Positions 36,278 through 44,993 are shown, counted from the first letter of the stretch. The stretch is DNA of 64,000 nt from BRH-c25 sp012519325 (GCA_050950645.1 JBMNHZ010000008.1:23272-87271); one strand, 5' to 3'. Notes: generated by a model from the sequence alone, not told the origin. Numbers and translations: made by a program.

Positions 36278-37741
36278 TTAGATATTATCTAGTGGAAATA
36301 TCGGACGTCTAGTGTGCTTGTATACTAAACTGTCTGGATTCTGAGGAGCAATCGCAGGCAGTTCAATATCCATCATCTTGTAAGCGATTGTGCCATAAGA
36401 TGCTCTGTAATGCACTGCGGACTTAACAGCTATTACCTTGAAATCTGTTGGTGTGAGACCATTAATACGGAAGGCCTCAAGATCCCATGCTTGTGTCCGG
36501 AATGTACTTACAATTACATGTATATCGTCGATTACGAGAACGGCACTTTTTCCGAGATTTGTCAAAGTACCAGGGCAATAGTCTTTAGTGAAATGAATCC
36601 CATCTGTTACTGCTTTTACATAGGCTTCACACTCAATTGGGCCTCCAGTTATATCAGGACTTAATTTGCCGCCAAGTTTTACATGTATGGTCTGTCCAAT
36701 GCCAGCCTGCACAGCCTGTTCGACGGTTTCGGGATCATAAATCGTTGCAAATGTAACTTTTTTTACCTTTCTCTCAAGCAAACGACGTAACATTCCGGTG
36801 CTATCGCCTGTTGCACCTGAACCAGGATTATCAGCAACATCTGCAAAGACAAATGGACCCTCATCGGTGGATAATACATCGTCTATTGCCTCATCAATTG
36901 TATAAAACTTCCGTTTGAAATTGTGTCGGTTATCCCAGATTTCATGTCCAAGTTTGGTAGCAATATCCATTGCCAATTCGGTATCATTGTTTGTAATGGC
37001 TATTACACTCATACCCTGTTCATAAATGTCCGCAGAGAAGAAACCATGACATATGTTAACATTGTATATTTCTCCAGTTTTTCTCATACTCTGCGCTAGT
37101 TTTACATATCTTTCCATTTCTGTTCCTGAAGTAGGCATATATGGCAGAAGGAGATCCAACTGATTCAAACTCATTGTAGGATTTATTTCTCCGTTCAGTG
37201 TTTTGTCCATGCATTCTGCTGCCCTGAAACCTGCATCATATGTATCAGTATGAGGATAATAGTCATATGGAAACAACGCAGTTGCATTGCTTACCATTTT
37301 CTTTGTAACATTGGCATGCAAGTCAAGGGATGCAATAATGGGGATGTCATGTCCAGTCACCTCACGGATAGTAGACAATAGTTCTCCTTCGCCATCTTGA
37401 TACCCATCAACAACCATCGCCCCATGTAGAGCAAGTAAAATACCAGAAATTTCCTCTTTTTTGATTACTTCAAGCAATTTTCTTTTAGCTGTTTCAAATA
37501 CATCCTTTGTTACGATTCCTCCTGGCTGAGCATTAAATGCCAGTACCGGAAGAAGCTCATACTCTTTTCTGCCGGCATAGTAATCAATAAAGGCACCTAT
37601 TTCATTTTTTGCACCCTGGAAACGATCAATTATCTCCTTTCCAAACAAATAATCTCTCGCTCTGAACTCCTCTTCTCCAGTCATATCAGGAGCAAAGCTA
37701 TTCGTCTCATGCTTGAATTCGGCAATTAGAATCCTTTTCAC
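36278..37741 (-). CDS. M81-family metallopeptidase (microcystinase C/MlrC-like)
   Basis: 487 residues from a GTG at 37741 with AAGGAG 4 bases upstream, giving the family start MKRILIAEFKHETNSF. The longer frame to 37789 is less likely. Motifs typical of the M81/DUF1485 family: HETNSF, LALHGAMV, SLDLHANVT, FPYDYYPHTDTYDAG, ADVADNPGSGATGDST. These proteins are zinc-dependent and usually sit with peptide or amino-acid transporters; the natural substrate is generally unknown. First gene of the island cargo unit. Confidence 0.88.
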   Translation of the reverse strand: MKRILIAEFKHETNSFAPDMTGEEEFRARDYLFGKEIIDRFQGAKNEIGAFIDYYAGRKEYELLPVLAFNAQPGGIVTKDVFETAKRKLLEVIKKEEISGILLALHGAMVVDGYQDGEGELLSTIREVTGHDIPIIASLDLHANVTKKMVSNATALFPYDYYPHTDTYDAGFRAAECMDKTLNGEINPTMSLNQLDLLLPYMPTSGTEMERYVKLAQSMRKTGEIYNVNICHGFFSADIYEQGMSVIAITNNDTELAMDIATKLGHEIWDNRHNFKRKFYTIDEAIDDVLSTDEGPFVFADVADNPGSGATGDSTGMLRRLLERKVKKVTFATIYDPETVEQAVQAGIGQTIHVKLGGKLSPDITGGPIECEAYVKAVTDGIHFTKDYCPGTLTNLGKSAVLVIDDIHVIVSTFRTQAWDLEAFRINGLTPTDFKVIAVKSAVHYRASYGTIAYKMMDIELPAIAPQNPDSLVYKHTRRPIFPLDNI

Positions 37742-37874
37742 TTTTCTCCTTCCTTTCATAATTTTACAAAATCTGTTTGAAAAGTGCACTTTCTCTTAAG
37801 ATAAATGTACAACAGTGTTTTTGACCAAAACATATCCAAATATAACCATGCTTATCTCTATGAATAAAGAGAAT

Positions 37875-37902
37875 ATAAAAAAACGGCAGCATAACTACCG
37901 TT
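37875..37902 (-). terminator. Minus-strand terminator upstream of M81 gene
   Basis: AACGGTAG/CTGCCGTT stem (37882-37889 with 37895-37902, one mismatch) followed on the minus strand by TTTTTTT. The remaining 37742-38149 contains no gene I can see; a gene once upstream, perhaps the integrase, may have been lost. Confidence 0.7.
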
Positions 37903-38149
37903 AAATACAAAACAAGCGAATTAAAGCTATCAGCTTAGATGGACTTCGCTTATAAAAGCAGAGTCACATTCAATTAGTAAACATATTCGCTTCAAATATC
38001 TAAAGAATCATAAAGGGAAATCTCTGCGTGAGATTTTAAGAGAGACAGTACATCATTTTGAAACTGTCAAAAAATATGTTTAAAAAGAAAATTTCAATAT
38101 TTCTAAGACTAAACTCTTATCATTATACATCATAACAATAGCCCCTGCA

Positions 38150-38203
38150 GGTTCGGGACCAAGAGGGCGCAGGTTCAAATCCTGTCGCCCCGACCATTGA
38201 AAA
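38150..38203 (+). repeat. attR: 54-bp copy of tRNA-Pro 3' end
   Basis: Identical to 30376-30429. It starts within the anticodon stem, so it cannot be a functional tRNA. It marks the right border of the island. Confidence 0.9.
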
Positions 38204-38211
38204 TAAATAAT

Positions 38212-38240
38212 AAAGCAGCTCCTGCGAGCTGCTTTTTTTT
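38212..38240 (+). terminator. Terminator right of the island
   Basis: AAGCAGCT, CCTGCG loop, AGCTGCTT followed by TTTTTT. It was probably the tRNA-Pro terminator before integration; it also overlaps the end of the convergent ddh gene. Confidence 0.8.
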
Positions 38241-39228
38241 ATAACAGATCCTTTATCAGTTCGTCCCTGCTTTTAACAGACAGGTAACTAACAGGTACAT
38301 CGAATATTGTCTTGGCTCCCTTCATTCCCTCTTTATACATTCTGAAAGCCGCCCTTGCATAAGCTAAAAGCACGCTGCTTGTAAACTCGGCATTGCTTTC
38401 CAATTTCAGAGAAAACTCTATAGTGTGATTATGTAGTTTTTCAACTCCCGTTATACCGTTTCTTATTACAAGTCCTCCGTGAGGCATTTGTGTATGATTT
38501 CTTTCAAACTCTTCTTCACTTATAAAGTGAATAATGGTTTCGTAACCGGCAAAATAATCTGGCATATTTTTTATTTCGTATTCTATTCTATTTTTATCAG
38601 CACCCTCTTGACAGACTACAAAGCATTCTCTTACATGTTTTTCTCCTGCCTTAAGTGTGGGGTTTTCTCCTCGCCTTACACGCTCTACGGCACTTTCAAT
38701 GGGTATTGTATACTGAATGCCTCTTTTTACCCCTTCAACCTTGCGTATGGCATCTGAGTGGCCTTGGCTGACACCTTTCCCCCAGAATGTATAATCCTTG
38801 CCATTTTCCAGAACCGCATTGGAAATCATCCTTATCATTGAAAACAGTCCCGGATCCCATCCTATGGATATTATGCTTACTTTTCCCGAAGAAAGGGCGC
38901 TTTTGTTAACATTTTCCAAATATTCGGGGATTCTTGCATGATTATCAAAACTGTCTACTGTATTAAACATTTTTGCAAATTGTACTCCGTGTACGGGAAG
39001 ATCTTTTGCGGAGCCTGTACACAAGACTATAACATCAATACTGTCTCTGTATTTTTCGGCTTCGGAAAAGCTTACTACTTCGGCCTTTTGATCCTTTATT
39101 CTTATCTCATGGGGATTTCTTCTTGTAAAAACAGCAACCAGTTCCATGTCGGAGCTGTTTCTTATTGCAGTTTCCAATCCCTTTCCTATGTTACCGTATC
39201 CGACGATACCTATTCTGATTTTTTCCAT
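38239..39228 (-). CDS. ddh: meso-Diaminopimelate D-dehydrogenase
   Basis: NADPH-dependent interconversion of L-tetrahydrodipicolinate plus ammonia and meso-diaminopimelate, a one-step route to the peptidoglycan and lysine precursor. 329 residues from the ATG at 39228 (GGAGGAAGCT upstream). Rossmann motif IRIGIVGYGNIGKGLE; VLCTGSAKDLP; NTVDSFDNHARIPEY; SIGWDPGLFSMIR; WGKGVSQGHSDAIRKVEGV, all characteristic. It is separated by a strong terminator from the oxidoreductase cluster upstream but belongs with lysC, asd and dapA there by pathway. Confidence 0.95.
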   Translation of the reverse strand: MEKIRIGIVGYGNIGKGLETAIRNSSDMELVAVFTRRNPHEIRIKDQKAEVVSFSEAEKYRDSIDVIVLCTGSAKDLPVHGVQFAKMFNTVDSFDNHARIPEYLENVNKSALSSGKVSIISIGWDPGLFSMIRMISNAVLENGKDYTFWGKGVSQGHSDAIRKVEGVKRGIQYTIPIESAVERVRRGENPTLKAGEKHVRECFVVCQEGADKNRIEYEIKNMPDYFAGYETIIHFISEEEFERNHTQMPHGGLVIRNGITGVEKLHNHTIEFSLKLESNAEFTSSVLLAYARAAFRMYKEGMKGAKTIFDVPVSYLSVKSRDELIKDLL

Positions 39229-39370
39229 AGCTTCCTCCACTGTTATATTTTGTCACCATTCCTATATAATATAGTGTGAATGCTTTTTTTAGTATATTAT
39301 TATAATTATTATATGTCAAGAAACGAATTTTTCTAGCCTGATTCTGCCAAGCAGAAGATTGGAACAGCAT

Positions 39371-39410
39371 ATAAAAAGCATAAAACCAATATCGGTTTTA
39401 TGCTTTTTAT
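39371..39410 (-). terminator. Terminator of the dehydrogenase/aspartate-pathway cluster
   Basis: A 17-bp perfect stem (ATAAAAAGCATAAAACC with its complement) around AATATC, with A/T-rich feet so it can work in both directions. It starts 11 bases past the stop of the 4Fe-4S protein gene. Confidence 0.85.
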
Positions 39411-39420
39411 ATACGGTTGA

Positions 39421-39930
39421 TTATGATATAACAATTCTCTTAATGCTCACGACTTCTTCAAAATATTCATTAGGATATTCTATAGTAATAACAGCCGTAT
39501 GATCGTTGGATTTTGGATTTTGCACTCTAATTACTTTGCCGTCGCATATATATTTCCCATGTCTATCCACAGCTTGAACCGTATCGCCCGCTTGAGGAAG
39601 GGGGTAATACTCATAAGGAAATGACAGAAGCGCCATAGTGTCGCTATATGTATAGTCCTTTATATAAATTGCTAATCCCGGGCATGCTGCTATGCATGCA
39701 CCGCAAGCAATACATTTTTCGAAGTCAATCTTAGGCAAACTTGTAATATTTTCGCCTACGGTAATTGCACCCCGTGAACACGCTGCTTCACAAGGGTTAC
39801 ATGGAATTTCTTCAATACATTCTATTATGGCAATAGGTCCCTTACGCAGCTGTTCATTGGTTGGATATGCGGGTGAATTGTGCAGTTCCTCCAGAGAAGG
39901 TGCCCCTGTAGTTTTTAATGATCCTTTCAC
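39421..39930 (-). CDS. 4Fe-4S dicluster ferredoxin-type subunit of D-amino-acid/imino-acid dehydrogenase
   Basis: 169 residues, GTG start with AGGTG upstream. Cysteine motifs CNPCEAAC (incomplete first cluster: CIEEIPCNPCEAACSRGA) and CIACGACIAACPG give one or two 4Fe-4S sites. The C-terminal half is a beta-rich domain (GDTVQAVDRHGKYICDGKVIRV). Such proteins accompany HcnAB-type flavoprotein subunits in anaerobes and pass electrons on. It is last in the operon, 29 bases after the HcnB-like gene. Confidence 0.8.
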   Translation of the reverse strand: MKGSLKTTGAPSLEELHNSPAYPTNEQLRKGPIAIIECIEEIPCNPCEAACSRGAITVGENITSLPKIDFEKCIACGACIAACPGLAIYIKDYTYSDTMALLSFPYEYYPLPQAGDTVQAVDRHGKYICDGKVIRVQNPKSNDHTAVITIEYPNEYFEEVVSIKRIVIS

Positions 39931-39959
39931 CTAATCACCTCTTTTCGCCATTATAGTAG

Positions 39960-41081
39960 TTAAATTATCATCGCCTTAAAATAACTAATTAACTCTTCAC
40001 TCTTTTGCAGTATTGAAACTTTTGAATCGCGGCGTTTTTGCCCAAAGTAGCCGCTTCTAAGAGAATTAAGGCTATCCCATATTTCCCTTGAACGAACTTC
40101 AGCTTCTTCCGGAGCAATATATCCTAATTCGCAAGCGGCATTTATACCTGCAAGCTTTCCTTCTTCCATGGCAGTACTGGCTTCTTCAATTCCGGATATA
40201 TCTCCTGCAATAAATATGTCAGGCTGAGTTGAATGCATTTTATCATCGTGAATGGGCAGATGGCCTCCTAAAACGGGAACATAGCAGAATTTACAGCCTG
40301 CAAGCCATGCAAGTTCCGTAAGAGGTGTTAATCCTGTAGCTAAGCACACTGTATCTACTTCCAATGTGCGTTCCGTTCCCGGAACTTTCTTGAATGAATC
40401 ATCTAACTTAACTATTTCAACTGCTTCCACATGATCTGTCCCAAAAGCTTGTTTTATAGTATGGGAAACATAAAAAGGCACCCCTGCTCTGGATACTTTT
40501 GCCGTATGTACACCATAACCTCCCAGCTTTGGTGCAGCCTCCAGAATAGCAACAACTTCAGCGCCGGCTTGCAGCAATTGATATGCAACTATCACCCCTA
40601 CATTGCCGGAACCTAACATTATTACCTTTTTTCCTGGCAAGACACGATTAACATTAATCATGGTTTGTGCAGCACCTGCTCCCATTACCCCGGGCAGTTC
40701 CCAACCCGGAAAAGGTACAGCATTCTCTGTTGCACCGGTAGAAAGTATTATTTTTTTTGCTTTTACAATTTCACTACGGCTTCTATCCCTTACAACCCAG
40801 AGCTTGTGCCCCTCTTCTATTCCACAAACTTCTCCGTTAAGCCATGTTTGTATCCCAAGTTCTTTACTTTCACGTAAAAGCTCAGTACCTATATTCATGC
40901 CCCTGGTTCCCGCCTTATGGGCTCGGGAGCCGAAAAATTTATGAATCTGCTTGAATAATTGTCCTCCGGGACGTGAATTTTCATCTATGAGCAAAACTTC
41001 CGCTCCTGCCCGCCGTGCTTCTATGGCTGCCGAAAGCCCCGCGGGACCTGCCCCGACTATTGCCAATTCAGTTTCAATCAT
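39960..41081 (-). CDS. HcnB/OoxA-like NAD(P)/FAD flavoprotein subunit
   Basis: 373 residues. FAD motif LAIVGAGPAGLSAAIEARRAGA at the N terminus, GGQLFKQ, ILSTGATENAVPFPGWELPGV, a second dinucleotide motif VIMLGSGNVGVIVAYQLLQAGA, and FIAGDISGIEEASTAMEEG (FAD). This is the alpha subunit type of hydrogen cyanide synthase, opine oxidase and D-hydroxyproline dehydrogenase. In many relatives the C-terminal BFD 2Fe-2S domain is fused; here that domain is a separate gene (42295). Starts on the last base of the 2Fe-2S gene stop. Confidence 0.9.
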   Translation of the reverse strand: MIETELAIVGAGPAGLSAAIEARRAGAEVLLIDENSRPGGQLFKQIHKFFGSRAHKAGTRGMNIGTELLRESKELGIQTWLNGEVCGIEEGHKLWVVRDRSRSEIVKAKKIILSTGATENAVPFPGWELPGVMGAGAAQTMINVNRVLPGKKVIMLGSGNVGVIVAYQLLQAGAEVVAILEAAPKLGGYGVHTAKVSRAGVPFYVSHTIKQAFGTDHVEAVEIVKLDDSFKKVPGTERTLEVDTVCLATGLTPLTELAWLAGCKFCYVPVLGGHLPIHDDKMHSTQPDIFIAGDISGIEEASTAMEEGKLAGINAACELGYIAPEEAEVRSREIWDSLNSLRSGYFGQKRRDSKVSILQKSEELISYFKAMII

Positions 41082-41404
41082 TATCGTCCCTCCTCAGACC
41101 AAACTCCCACCCCTCGCTGGGTTTTAATTTTCATACCTTCCTTTACCTTAGTAACACAAGTACGAACATTAGGTACATTATCCACTGTCATAATGCAGTC
41201 GGTACAACGTCCGATAGCGCAATATATACCTCTCGGCTTGTTTTTGTGTGCCGTATATCTGTTAATCCATATGCCGTTTGCTATTAAAGCGGCGGCAATC
41301 ATTTCCCCTTCACTTGCCATTATTGGCCTGCCGTCAACAAATATCTGCACCTCTTTCCCGGGCTTTTCTTCGCCTAGAATCGGATGATTGGGTATTCTGT
41401 TCAT
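41081..41404 (-). CDS. HcnA-like (2Fe-2S)-binding subunit
   Basis: 107 residues. Cysteines in CAIGRCTDC and VRTC form the plant-ferredoxin-like 2Fe-2S site seen in HcnA/SoxA-N-type proteins. The opening RIPNHPILGE and GKEVQIFVDGRPIMASEGEMIAAALIANGI (in pieces) are typical. It bridges electrons inside the heteromeric dehydrogenase. It overlaps dapA by 4 bases and the next gene by 1, so translation is coupled. Confidence 0.9.
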   Translation of the reverse strand: MNRIPNHPILGEEKPGKEVQIFVDGRPIMASEGEMIAAALIANGIWINRYTAHKNKPRGIYCAIGRCTDCIMTVDNVPNVRTCVTKVKEGMKIKTQRGVGVWSEEGR

Positions 41405-42291
41405 TGTTTTACCTCCGAAATAAGTCCCAATTCAGTCAAAGAGCCTTTCAATGCGTTAATTACATCTTCGGATGGTGCAGCCAACGGCAAACGTGTTTGT
41501 CCAACATTAATACCAAGAATATTAAGTGCTGCTTTTATAGGAATGGGATTTGCTGTCATAAACGCTTTTTCTGTAATATCTATCAGTTTCAGATGAATTT
41601 TCACTGCTTCATCAATATTGCCATTCAAGTAGGAATCTATCATTTTTTTGATTTCTTTGCATACAACGTGTGCAGTTACGGATACAACACCATATCCTCC
41701 AACGGCTAATGCAGGCAAAATTTGAGCATCTTCTCCCGTATATACATAGAAGTTTTCGTCCGTATCACGAACTACCTTTGCCAGCTGTACTAAATCTCCC
41801 GAAGCTTCTTTTAATGCCACTATATTTGGAATCTTTGAAAGAGCTACGGCAGTATCTGCCGTCATATTTATTCCCGTACGTCCCGGTACATTGTACATCA
41901 TAATGGGCAACCTTGTAGCGCGTGCAACTGCGGAATAATGCTCGTACAGAGATTGCTGGTTTGGTTTATTATAGTAGGGTACGACTACCAATAAGCCATC
42001 TGCTCCTGCCTTTTCTGCCTTATGTGCATTTTCAATGGTGGCAGCTGTGGAATTGGTACCCACTCCCGCAATAATTGGCACATTTACGGATTTCTTAATG
42101 CATGAAACAAGCTTTTCCTTTTCATCGGAAGTAACAGTAGGAGATTCTCCCGTAGTACCGTTTATAACAAGGGCGGTATTCCCTTGTTCTACCAAATGCT
42201 TTGCCAGTTCCACTGCTCTGTCATAGTTGATATTTCCCTCTGAATCCATGGGAGTAACCATGGCTGTGATTAATCTTCCCCAATTACTCAT
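41401..42291 (-). CDS. dapA: 4-Hydroxy-tetrahydrodipicolinate synthase (DapA family)
   Basis: Condenses pyruvate and aspartate semialdehyde. 296 residues, TIM barrel. Catalytic set is present: Thr-Thr in INGTTGESPT, Tyr in MMYNVPGRTG with the Arg that holds the substrate carboxylate, and the Schiff-base Lys in VALKEASGD. NPIPIKAALNILG is the usual C-terminal motif. These residues favour true DapA over the hydroxyproline-pathway deaminases of the same fold, and lysC and asd are in the same cluster. It nevertheless overlaps the HcnA-like gene by 4 bases, tying it physically to the dehydrogenase. Confidence 0.85.
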   Translation of the reverse strand: MSNWGRLITAMVTPMDSEGNINYDRAVELAKHLVEQGNTALVINGTTGESPTVTSDEKEKLVSCIKKSVNVPIIAGVGTNSTAATIENAHKAEKAGADGLLVVVPYYNKPNQQSLYEHYSAVARATRLPIMMYNVPGRTGINMTADTAVALSKIPNIVALKEASGDLVQLAKVVRDTDENFYVYTGEDAQILPALAVGGYGVVSVTAHVVCKEIKKMIDSYLNGNIDEAVKIHLKLIDITEKAFMTANPIPIKAALNILGINVGQTRLPLAAPSEDVINALKGSLTELGLISEVKQ

Positions 42292-42294
42292 TGG

Positions 42295-42579
42295 CTAGTC
42301 CTCCTTTTGATCTTTATTGTTATACTCCTGTATCAAATCTGACCGAACCGGGCGAACCGGTTGTCGGTAGGTTGAGGGCTGTATTTCACTGAGTGGAATG
42401 CCTGTTTTTTCAGACAATATACGTTCCACAAGCCTTCTGCATGTCCTACCCTGACACAGTCCCATGCCGGCTCTCGTAAAGCGCTTTATCTCATTAACCG
42501 TTACTGCTCCATCTTCAATGGCAGCTTCTATTTCGCTACGGTAGATTTCCTCACAGCGGCATATTATTTCATCACACAT
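42295..42579 (-). CDS. BFD-like (2Fe-2S)-binding protein
   Basis: 94 residues from the ATG at 42579 (AGAGG 8 bases before). The 2Fe-2S site is CRC near the start and CQGRTC about 35 residues later, the bacterioferritin-associated-ferredoxin pattern found at the C terminus of many HcnB/OoxA proteins. Here it is free-standing, followed by a Pro/Arg-rich tail. It lies 3 bases before dapA. Confidence 0.88.
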   Translation of the reverse strand: MCDEIICRCEEIYRSEIEAAIEDGAVTVNEIKRFTRAGMGLCQGRTCRRLVERILSEKTGIPLSEIQPSTYRQPVRPVRSDLIQEYNNKDQKED

Positions 42580-42633
42580 TTTCACTACCTCTGTTTTAAT
42601 AAAATATATTTAATATTCCATAATATAAATACT

Positions 42634-43356
42634 CTAATAAAATAAATCCCAATACTTGGTCACATCCTCTATTAGACTGTCTATATGTTTAATCATGCAT
42701 TGCTCTGCTAACTCAGAGTCATGTTTTTTTAATGCTTCATAAATTTCCATATGGGATGTCATATAAATAGCTTTTACCTGCTTACGTATATATTCAAAAA
42801 TGGTTGTTTGTTGTCCATAGCTGAAAAGCATCAAATACAACGTTTCAAGGACTTTGTTTCGTGAAGCTTTGGCAATAGCTCTATGAAAGGAAATATCACT
42901 GCTTGCAACCGATTCCATTTTTCTGTATTTCTCCCTTTGCTCTTCCAATATTCTGTAAATTGAGTCCAGTTCTTCCTGGGTTATATTTTCTGCCGCTAAA
43001 CGGGTAGTTTCTCTTTCAATTGCTTTTCTAGCCTGCAAAACGATAATATAGTCTTCTAATACCGTTGTTGAAATCATTTGCTCCAAAGTCTGAGTTTGTT
43101 CACTAAAATTTCTGCTAATTTTACTGTTACTTAATGCTTCCAAACCATCTTTGGTAATAATCCTTCCATTGTTTCCATATTTTTCGGCATAACCTCTTTT
43201 TTCAAGGTTGTTGAGAATTCTGCCTATAGTTGCTGAGCTTAAATAGTGTCCTTTTTTCTCCAGCTTCTCCACCAGGTTCCATGATCCCATGGGCCCCTGG
43301 GCAGCTTTAAGAGACTCAAGTACCGCAATTTCCTTTTCCTGAAGTTTTTTTTGCAT
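42634..43356 (-). CDS. FCD-domain transcriptional regulator with unusual winged helix
   Basis: 240 residues. The C-terminal 150 residues are an FCD ligand-binding domain (RKAIERETTRLAAENITQEEL, SSDISFHRAIAKASRNKVLETL, HMEIYEALKKHDSELAEQCMIKHI), with Asp/His residues suited to a metal and carboxylate ligand. The N terminus is not a standard GntR helix-turn-helix but looks like the NrpR/RNase R winged helix (GHYLSSATIGRILNNLEKRGYAEKYGNNG). It probably senses the amino or organic acid handled by the cluster. A 36-bp palindrome lies just upstream. Confidence 0.85.
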   Translation of the reverse strand: MQKKLQEKEIAVLESLKAAQGPMGSWNLVEKLEKKGHYLSSATIGRILNNLEKRGYAEKYGNNGRIITKDGLEALSNSKISRNFSEQTQTLEQMISTTVLEDYIIVLQARKAIERETTRLAAENITQEELDSIYRILEEQREKYRKMESVASSDISFHRAIAKASRNKVLETLYLMLFSYGQQTTIFEYIRKQVKAIYMTSHMEIYEALKKHDSELAEQCMIKHIDSLIEDVTKYWDLFY

Positions 43357-43385
43357 ATTTTCCTCCGTTCATTACTTTAATAGTA

Positions 43386-43421
43386 TTGTACATATCATGC
43401 CTAAAGGCATGATATGTACAA
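43386..43421. promoter_or_regulatory. Perfect 36-bp palindrome upstream of FCD regulator
   Basis: TTGTACATATCATGCC and its exact complement flank TAAA. It sits between the symporter stop and the regulator start. No T-run follows on the minus strand, so I favour an operator or an RNA-processing stem over a terminator. Confidence 0.6.
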
Positions 43422-43461
43422 CACATGGCTAAGATTTACAAGTTATAGCTTTTGCACCTTA

Positions 43462-44940
43462 TTAAAATGACTTTTGTATAGGATTTACATTTCCTTCGCT
43501 TACAAACTTAGGATCATTAGCAACATCTTTTGTAATCAGAGAAACCACAACTATACATACTGCAGAAGCACATAGTGCGATTAAAATTGCATTGGGACCT
43601 AAAGCATTTAACTGAGAAAGCACGGCTCCCACAACTATACCCACACGGGCTCCCCAAGGGGTAACTTTACTATTTTTCTTGCCCATAGTAGGCTCTACAC
43701 CGCTCTCTTCCTTCCACAAAAGACCGATAACAAGTAACGGCACCAATCCTGCACCTGCCATTGAATATGCCTTGGAGAACAAACTCATTATAGAGGCCGC
43801 ATATATTCCCCCCAATGCTGCAAGTGCACCTATTATAACCGTTAAAGTTCTGGTAAGGGATATCATCTGCCTGTCGGTAATATCCTTTTTGAAAGGTTTT
43901 ACTAAGTCATTTGCAACAAGTATTGCAGCCGAATTAAGATTCGAGTCAGCAGAAGACATTCCTGCTGCCAATATTAATACAAACAGCATTACGGTAATAA
44001 ACATAGGAGTCTCATTTAACATAAACCATGACATAGCCGAGTTTGCATCCAGGCCTTGATTTAGGGTCATAATTACTAATCCGACCAATGCAGTTAACAT
44101 GGTGAATATTATAGCAACAGCACCGCCATAGAACATGGATCGTTTTGCAGTTTTTGGATTCTTTGCAGCAAAACATGGCTGCCAGTAAAGCTGTGCCACA
44201 AGAATTCCAACACAGCCTGTTACAAACTTGGTAATCAAACTAACAGGATCGGTTCCCGCAAAAGTAAATAGCTCTGCTTTACCTACATTCGCAAGACGTT
44301 CACCTAACACTGCGAAGCTGAAACCCACTTTCGAGAATGCGAAAATATAGAATAATGCTCCGAATACGACACATATAAGGCCTTGTATAAAATCCATCCA
44401 TACGAGGGACAGCATTCCTCCCATGGTAGTATATATTACGAACATAGTAGTAAAGAACAGTATAATTGGAACGGGACTTACTCCTGTAAATATACCAAAT
44501 AACTCACCGAATGCTTTTCCCTGACCTCCTACCCATGCTATCATGATACAGGAAGCCAATACGCCGCACATCGCCCTTGTTACTTTGTCACGGGTAATCA
44601 AGTCATCAATCATTTGAGGGAAGGTATTGTATGTCATCCTACCTGCCATTCCGGCAAAAACTAATGCAAAAATAATTTTTGAACCTTGTTCACCTACGAT
44701 AAACGCAAGCCAAGGCAATCCATTGACATACGCACTTCCTGCATGCCCCATAAAGTTACCAACACCCATAATATTGGCAAAGTGGGTGAAGAAGAGTAAG
44801 TAAAACGGTAATACACCGCCTCCTATTGCATAATTTGCAAAGCTTTGCTCTGCTTGCTTTTTTTGCCTGATGGCAATAAAAAAATAAATAACAAATAATG
44901 CAATAGTTAGAACCCAAATGACTATCCCTGCTGTACCCAT
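43462..44940 (-). CDS. Sodium:solute symporter (SSS family)
   Basis: 492 residues with about 13 membrane helices. Family marks include GNFMGHAGSAYVNGLPWLAF (substrate/sodium region of TM1-TM2), GGMLSLVWMDFIQGLICVVFG and AAGMSSADSNLNSAAILVANDLVKP, the SSS signature. Members carry proline, pantothenate, sugars and other organic solutes. The context suggests an amino or imino acid that feeds the dehydrogenase. AAAGGAG lies before the ATG. Confidence 0.9.
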   Translation of the reverse strand: MGTAGIVIWVLTIALFVIYFFIAIRQKKQAEQSFANYAIGGGVLPFYLLFFTHFANIMGVGNFMGHAGSAYVNGLPWLAFIVGEQGSKIIFALVFAGMAGRMTYNTFPQMIDDLITRDKVTRAMCGVLASCIMIAWVGGQGKAFGELFGIFTGVSPVPIILFFTTMFVIYTTMGGMLSLVWMDFIQGLICVVFGALFYIFAFSKVGFSFAVLGERLANVGKAELFTFAGTDPVSLITKFVTGCVGILVAQLYWQPCFAAKNPKTAKRSMFYGGAVAIIFTMLTALVGLVIMTLNQGLDANSAMSWFMLNETPMFITVMLFVLILAAGMSSADSNLNSAAILVANDLVKPFKKDITDRQMISLTRTLTVIIGALAALGGIYAASIMSLFSKAYSMAGAGLVPLLVIGLLWKEESGVEPTMGKKNSKVTPWGARVGIVVGAVLSQLNALGPNAILIALCASAVCIVVVSLITKDVANDPKFVSEGNVNPIQKSF

Positions 44941-44972
44941 ATTCTTTCTCCTTTCATTTTTTATATTTAGAA

Positions 44973-44993
44973 CGATTTATAATACATAAATCG
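44973..44993. promoter_or_regulatory. Inverted repeat in symporter leader
   Basis: CGATTTAT and ATAAATCG are perfect 8-bp arms around AATAC, 33 bases before the symporter start; candidate operator. Confidence 0.45.

Larger units (their letters stand above)
30376..38203. mobile_element. tRNA-Pro-integrated genomic island (no integrase left)
   Basis: The segment is bounded by perfect 54-bp direct repeats of the tRNA-Pro 3' end, the classic trace of tyrosine-recombinase integration. The tRNA is intact on the left; only its 3' fragment remains on the right, followed by a terminator (38212-38240) that was presumably the original tRNA terminator. The island brought its own terminator next to the tRNA (30426-30476). 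Contents: regulator, yjiG-like gene split by IS elements, yjiH-like gene and M81 peptidase. No recombinase is seen, so excision would need help in trans, or the integrase was lost. Confidence 0.8.

Noticed and set aside
38150..38195. Second tRNA-Pro gene
   Set aside because: Only the part from the anticodon stem to CCA is present; the acceptor 5' strand and D-arm are missing, so it is an attachment-site remnant.
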